Shown here: positions 61,059 to 64,000 of the stretch, piece after piece
Layout: the number at the start of each line of letters is the position of its first letter
Numbering within the stretch: the first letter of the stretch is position 1
Assembly: GCF_004346195.1 (NCBI RefSeq)
Contig: NZ_SMAK01000006.1
Coordinates: 62,001 to 126,000, forward strand
Length of the DNA stretch: 64,000 nucleotides
Origin: Tepidamorphus gemmatus
Lineage (GTDB): Bacteria; Pseudomonadota; Alphaproteobacteria; Rhizobiales; Tepidamorphaceae
Direction: 5' to 3'
The notes under the pieces: model-generated
The model's database searches: none
Told to the model about the DNA's origin: nothing
Seen by the model: the letters and a program-made list of their open reading frames with translations, nothing else
Position numbers and translations under genes: made by a program

Positions 61059-64000
61059 TTACTTCTTCTCCCCAGCACCCTTGCCCGAAGCGGTCTTGGC
61101 CGGCTCGGCGCCGCCGCCCTCGGACTTCGGCGCCTTCTTGACGGCGTCCGCGATGCGCTGCATGTCGCTCGCCTCGCGGATCAGACCGCCCTGCTTGGCC
61201 AGACTGCCGCCCTCGATGCCGATGTCGGACAGCAGCGAGTCGATCAACGGCGCCTGCACGCGGTAGCGCAGCGCCGAGTTGATGACCTCGTCGGTCGGCG
61301 AGCTGTCGCGCCCGCCGCCGCCGCCGGTGACGCCGTCGAGCTGCATGATCCGGATGTCCTGGATCTTCTCGAGCGGCTTGACGCTCGCCGCCACGATGCC
61401 CTCGACATGCTCGAGCATCTTGCGGCGGAACAGCGAATGGCGTGCCTCGTCGGTGAGGATGTTCTCGGCCTCGTTGATGAGCCGCTGCGCCTCGGCCTCG
61501 ACGACGGCGCGCAGCCTGGCGGCCTCGGCCATGTGGCGGGCTTCGGCGGCCGCCTTCTCGGCCATGAGCACATCGACGGACTTGCGGCGCTCGGCCGCCT
61601 CGGTCTCGCGCACGGTCTTGACCCGTTCCTCCGCCTGCGCGGCGCGGGCCCTGGCGGCCTCGGCCTCGGCGCGGGCGGCACTCTCCTCGAGCGACTTCTG
61701 ATACAGCGCGATCGCCTTCTCCATCTGCGCGGTCTCGACATTGCGCTCGCGCTCGACCTCGAGCCGGCGCCGCATCGTCTCGTGGTCGATGCGGATCTCG
61801 TCGAGCTGACGTTCGGAGGCGATGCGGGCCCGCTCGATGTCCTCGCGGCTCTCGATCTCGGCCTCGCGCAACGCCTGGACGCGCGCGATCTCGAGTTGCT
61901 CGATGGCGCGGCGACGCTCGAGCTGGGCGGCCTCGATCGCCTGTGTGCGCTGCACCTCCGCGGCCTCGACGTCGCGCTGTGCGGCGATCTGGGCCCGCTT
62001 GACACTGGCCTCGGCAGCCGCGGCCTTGGCGCGTTCCTCGGCCAGCGCCACGACGCGCGCCTGCTCGGCGGCCTCGACCACGCGGCGGCGCTCGATGTCG
62101 ATCACCTCGCGGCTGCGCTGGCTCGCGATCCGCTCCTGCTCGAGCTTGAGCTCGGTGGCGATGCGTGCGACTTCCACGGCCTCGCGGCGGGCGATCTCGG
62201 CCGCTTCGACCTGCTTCTCGCGGGCGATGTCGCGGGCGCGGATTGCCTCCTCGGCCTCGATGCGGGCCGCCTCGAGCGCCTTCTGGCGCTCGATCTCGAG
62301 GGTGCGGGTCGCCTGCTCGGCGGCAATCCGCTCGGCATCGAGCTTCTTGCGCTGGGCGATGCGTGCCGCCTCGACCGCCTCTTCGGCGGCGACGCGGGCC
62401 TCGTCGATCGCCTGGTTGCGGCTGATCTCGCGCTCGCGGGTCTCCTCCTCGGCCTCGATGCGCTCCACTGCCAGCGCCTTCTCGCGGGCGATCCGCTGTG
62501 CCTCGATTGCCCGCTGCATGGCGATCTCGGCGGCCTCGAGGGCCTCGGCGCGGGCAATCTCCAGCGCCCGGGTCTCCTGTTCGGCGGCAATGCGCTCGGC
62601 GTCGAGCTTCTTGCGCTGGGCGATCCGCGCTGCCTCGACCGCCTCGTCCGCGGCCACACGGGCCTCCTCGAGCGCGCGATCGCGGGCGATCTCCTGCTCG
62701 CGGGTCTCGGCCTCGGCGGCAATGCGCTCGGCGGCAAGCTCCTTCTCGCGGGCGATACGCGCGGCTTCGGTCGCCTTGCCGGCGGCGATCTCGGCGGCCT
62801 CGACGGCCTTCTGCCGCTCGATCTCGAGTTCCCGGATGCGCCGGTCCTCGGCGATACGCGCCTCGTTGACCTCGGCGGCCTGGGCAATGCGGGCCCTCTC
62901 GACGGCCTCGCGGGCGGCGATCTCGGCCTCGTCGAGCGCCTTCTGCCGCGCGATCTCCTGCAGTCGGACCTTCTCCTCGCCGGAGATGCGGGTCTGGTTG
63001 AGCAGCAGGGTCTGCGCCATGCGGCGCTTCTCGGTGGCTTCCCTGGCCTCGATCTCGGCCTGTTCGATCTCGCGCTGGCGGGCGATCTCGGCAGCCTGGG
63101 TCTCGCGCTCCTTGGCGATACGGGCCTCGGTGATCGCCTTTTCCTGGGCAATGCGGGCGCGTTCGGTCGCCTCGCGAGCGAGGATCTCGGCCTCCTCCAG
63201 CGCCCTCTGCTTTTCGATCTCGCGCGCCTGGGTCTCGCGTTCGTGCTCGATACGGGCCTCGCGGATGGCACGCTCCTGCAGGATGCGCGCCTTCTCGATC
63301 TCCTCGCGGGCGGCGATCTCCTCGGCCTCGATGGCACGCTGGCGCGCGATCTCGCGGGCGCGGATCTCGCGTTCGGAGGCGATCCGCTCCTCGGCGATCG
63401 CCTTCTCGTTGAGAATCCGCTTGCGCTCGATCACCTCGCGCGCAGTGATCTCGGCCTCCTGCGCCTCGGTCTCGCGCTGCGCGCGCTCGCGGGCGAGCTC
63501 GGCGCGCTGCTGGGCACGGCGGAACTCGATCTCACGCTCCTGTTCGAGGCGCGCCGTCTCGCTCTCGCGCTCGATCTCCAGAGCCTGCTTCTCGGCCTCC
63601 AGGTTGCGCGTGCGGATCTGGATCATCGAGTCCTGCTCGATGTCGTTGCGCAGCTTGCGCTTGGCCTCGATGTCGCGGATCAGCTCGGTCAGACCTTCGG
63701 CGTCGAAGCGGTTCGACGGATTGAAGAATTCGAGGCCGGTCTGGTCGATGTCGAGGATGGCGACGGATTCGAGCTCGAGACCGTTCTTCTCCAGATCCTC
63801 CTGGGCGAGCTCGCGGACGCGGGCGACATAGGCCGCGCGGTTCTCGTGGATGCCGCTCATGTCCATCTCGGCGGCAATCGCGCGCAGGGCGCTCTCGAAC
63901 TTGCCGGACAGCAGCGCATGGAGCCGCTCCGGCTCCAGCGTGCGACGACCGAGGGTGGAGGCGGCGATGGCGACCGCGCGCCGCTCGGGCCGGACGCGGA
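61059..64000 (-). CDS. Flotillin (SPFH)-like protein with ten 44-residue hendecad repeats (5' end outside window)
   Basis: The frame is open to the window edge, so the N-terminus is missing; in-window ATG 63866 is internal. Sequence before it (…ERLHALLSGKFESALRAIAAE) continues the SPFH core, which runs to about residue 95 counted from 63866 (LELESVAILDIDQTGLEFFNPSNRFDA). Residues about 127-566 are ten tandem 44-residue units (four hendecads each) of a Glu/Arg/Ala coiled coil. The C-terminus has flotillin-like 'LMAEKAAAEARHMAEAARLRAVVEAEAQRLINEAENIL', a Gly-rich loop and a basic tail. Flotillins organise membrane microdomains. The repeat-expanded rod is much longer than in YqiK- or FloT-type proteins. 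Confidence 0.85.
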   Translation of the reverse strand, partial: RVRPERRAVAIAASTLGRRTLEPERLHALLSGKFESALRAIAAEMDMSGIHENRAAYVARVRELAQEDLEKNGLELESVAILDIDQTGLEFFNPSNRFDAEGLTELIRDIEAKRKLRNDIEQDSMIQIRTRNLEAEKQALEIERESETARLEQEREIEFRRAQQRAELARERAQRETEAQEAEITAREVIERKRILNEKAIAEERIASEREIRAREIARQRAIEAEEIAAREEIEKARILQERAIREARIEHERETQAREIEKQRALEEAEILAREATERARIAQEKAITEARIAKERETQAAEIARQREIEQAEIEAREATEKRRMAQTLLLNQTRISGEEKVRLQEIARQKALDEAEIAAREAVERARIAQAAEVNEARIAEDRRIRELEIERQKAVEAAEIAAGKATEAARIAREKELAAERIAAEAETREQEIARDRALEEARVAADEAVEAARIAQRKKLDAERIAAEQETRALEIARAEALEAAEIAMQRAIEAQRIAREKALAVERIEAEEETREREISRNQAIDEARVAAEEAVEAARIAQRKKLDAERIAAEQATRTLEIERQKALEAARIEAEEAIRARDIAREKQVEAAEIARREAVEVARIATELKLEQERIASQRSREVIDIERRRVVEAAEQARVVALAEERAKAAAAEASVKRAQIAAQRDVEAAEVQRTQAIEAAQLERRRAIEQLEIARVQALREAEIESREDIERARIASERQLDEIRIDHETMRRRLEVERERNVETAQMEKAIALYQKSLEESAARAEAEAARARAAQAEERVKTVRETEAAERRKSVDVLMAEKAAAEARHMAEAARLRAVVEAEAQRLINEAENILTDEARHSLFRRKMLEHVEGIVAASVKPLEKIQDIRIMQLDGVTGGGGGRDSSPTDEVINSALRYRVQAPLIDSLLSDIGIEGGSLAKQGGLIREASDMQRIADAVKKAPKSEGGGAEPAKTASGKGAGEKK

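Noticed and set aside
62169-63488. Tandem DNA repeats as a CRISPR array or satellite
   Set aside because: The 132-base period is in-frame coding sequence with diverged copies and no spacers; it encodes a hendecad coiled coil.
61822-63831. Long plus-strand ORF of 669 codons opposite the flotillin-like repeats
   Set aside because: It is a Ser/Arg/Ala mirror of the Glu/Arg/Ala coiled coil, with no domain, no ribosome site and composition forced by the opposite strand.
1-64000. tRNA, rRNA, riboswitch or insertion-sequence features
   Set aside because: Reading through the gaps I found no cloverleaf, rRNA segment, known riboswitch core, transposase or terminal inverted repeats that I could support.

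Overview
The window reads as a gene-dense, high-GC chromosomal segment of an alphaproteobacterium, most probably from the Hyphomicrobiales (Rhizobiales) or a close relative. Pointers are a PodJ-like Sel1 protein, a TIGR02186 protein beside a TauE/SafE exporter, the HutF/HutG route of histidine degradation, OpgG/OpgH glucan synthesis and an AsmA-like giant. I saw no rRNA, tRNA, phage, IS element or CRISPR array. Base and codon use look even throughout. Apart from one degraded-looking stretch at 44418-44850, nothing looks freshly imported.

Layout. 1-3215: end of a polar coiled-coil/Sel1 protein. 3325-6795: membrane-protein operon (TauE/SafE, TIGR02186, DUF3429, SLC13/ArsB-like permease). 6802-7819: PdeM nuclease and a small membrane protein. 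7823-15489: complete histidine utilisation locus, hutF-hutC divergent from hutI-hutH-hutG-hutU, with a palindromic HutC-like site in the divergent promoter. 15648-17154: a 34-residue ORF and a HisD paralogue with altered metal-ligand positions. 17235-20965: opgG-opgH. 21457-26299: sugar/glycan genes (epimerase, C-methyltransferase-like protein, CmcI-like protein, two glycosyltransferases). 26528-28562: a nitrilase-family amidase and an acetylpolyamine amidohydrolase-like deacetylase. 28699-31560: preT-preA dihydropyrimidine dehydrogenase.

31936-44417 is the most unusual block. One minus-strand run carries a TorT-like binding protein, a sugar-type ABC ATPase, two permeases, PxpA, a 79-residue biotin carrier protein, a biotin carboxylase, PxpB, PxpC and the biotin transporter BioY. 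Divergent from it are a class III aminotransferase and a GntR/FCD regulator, and the shared promoter holds two identical TGATATCA operators. The set contains every module of urea carboxylase (BC, BCCP and the AHS1/AHS2 carboxyltransferase) plus PxpA. I propose a biotin-dependent lactam or cyclic-amide utilisation system.

44851-49705: cupin, SnoaL-like, transglutaminase-like and AsmA genes. 49806-50630: DUF2189 membrane protein. 50815-64000: a tightly overlapping minus-strand run. From its 5' side it holds a flotillin-like protein with ten 44-residue hendecad repeats, two tandem SRPBCC (CoxG-like) proteins, a xanthine-dehydrogenase-type molybdenum hydroxylase whose large subunit is split in two, MoxR/VWA maturation proteins, an amidohydrolase, a metallo-beta-lactamase-fold lactonase-like protein and a gluconolactonase-isochorismatase fusion. 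It looks like a pathway that hydroxylates and then opens a ring compound.

A family of short intergenic palindromes (GTCATCCCG...CCGGGATGAC) recurs between genes and often sits where transcription should end.
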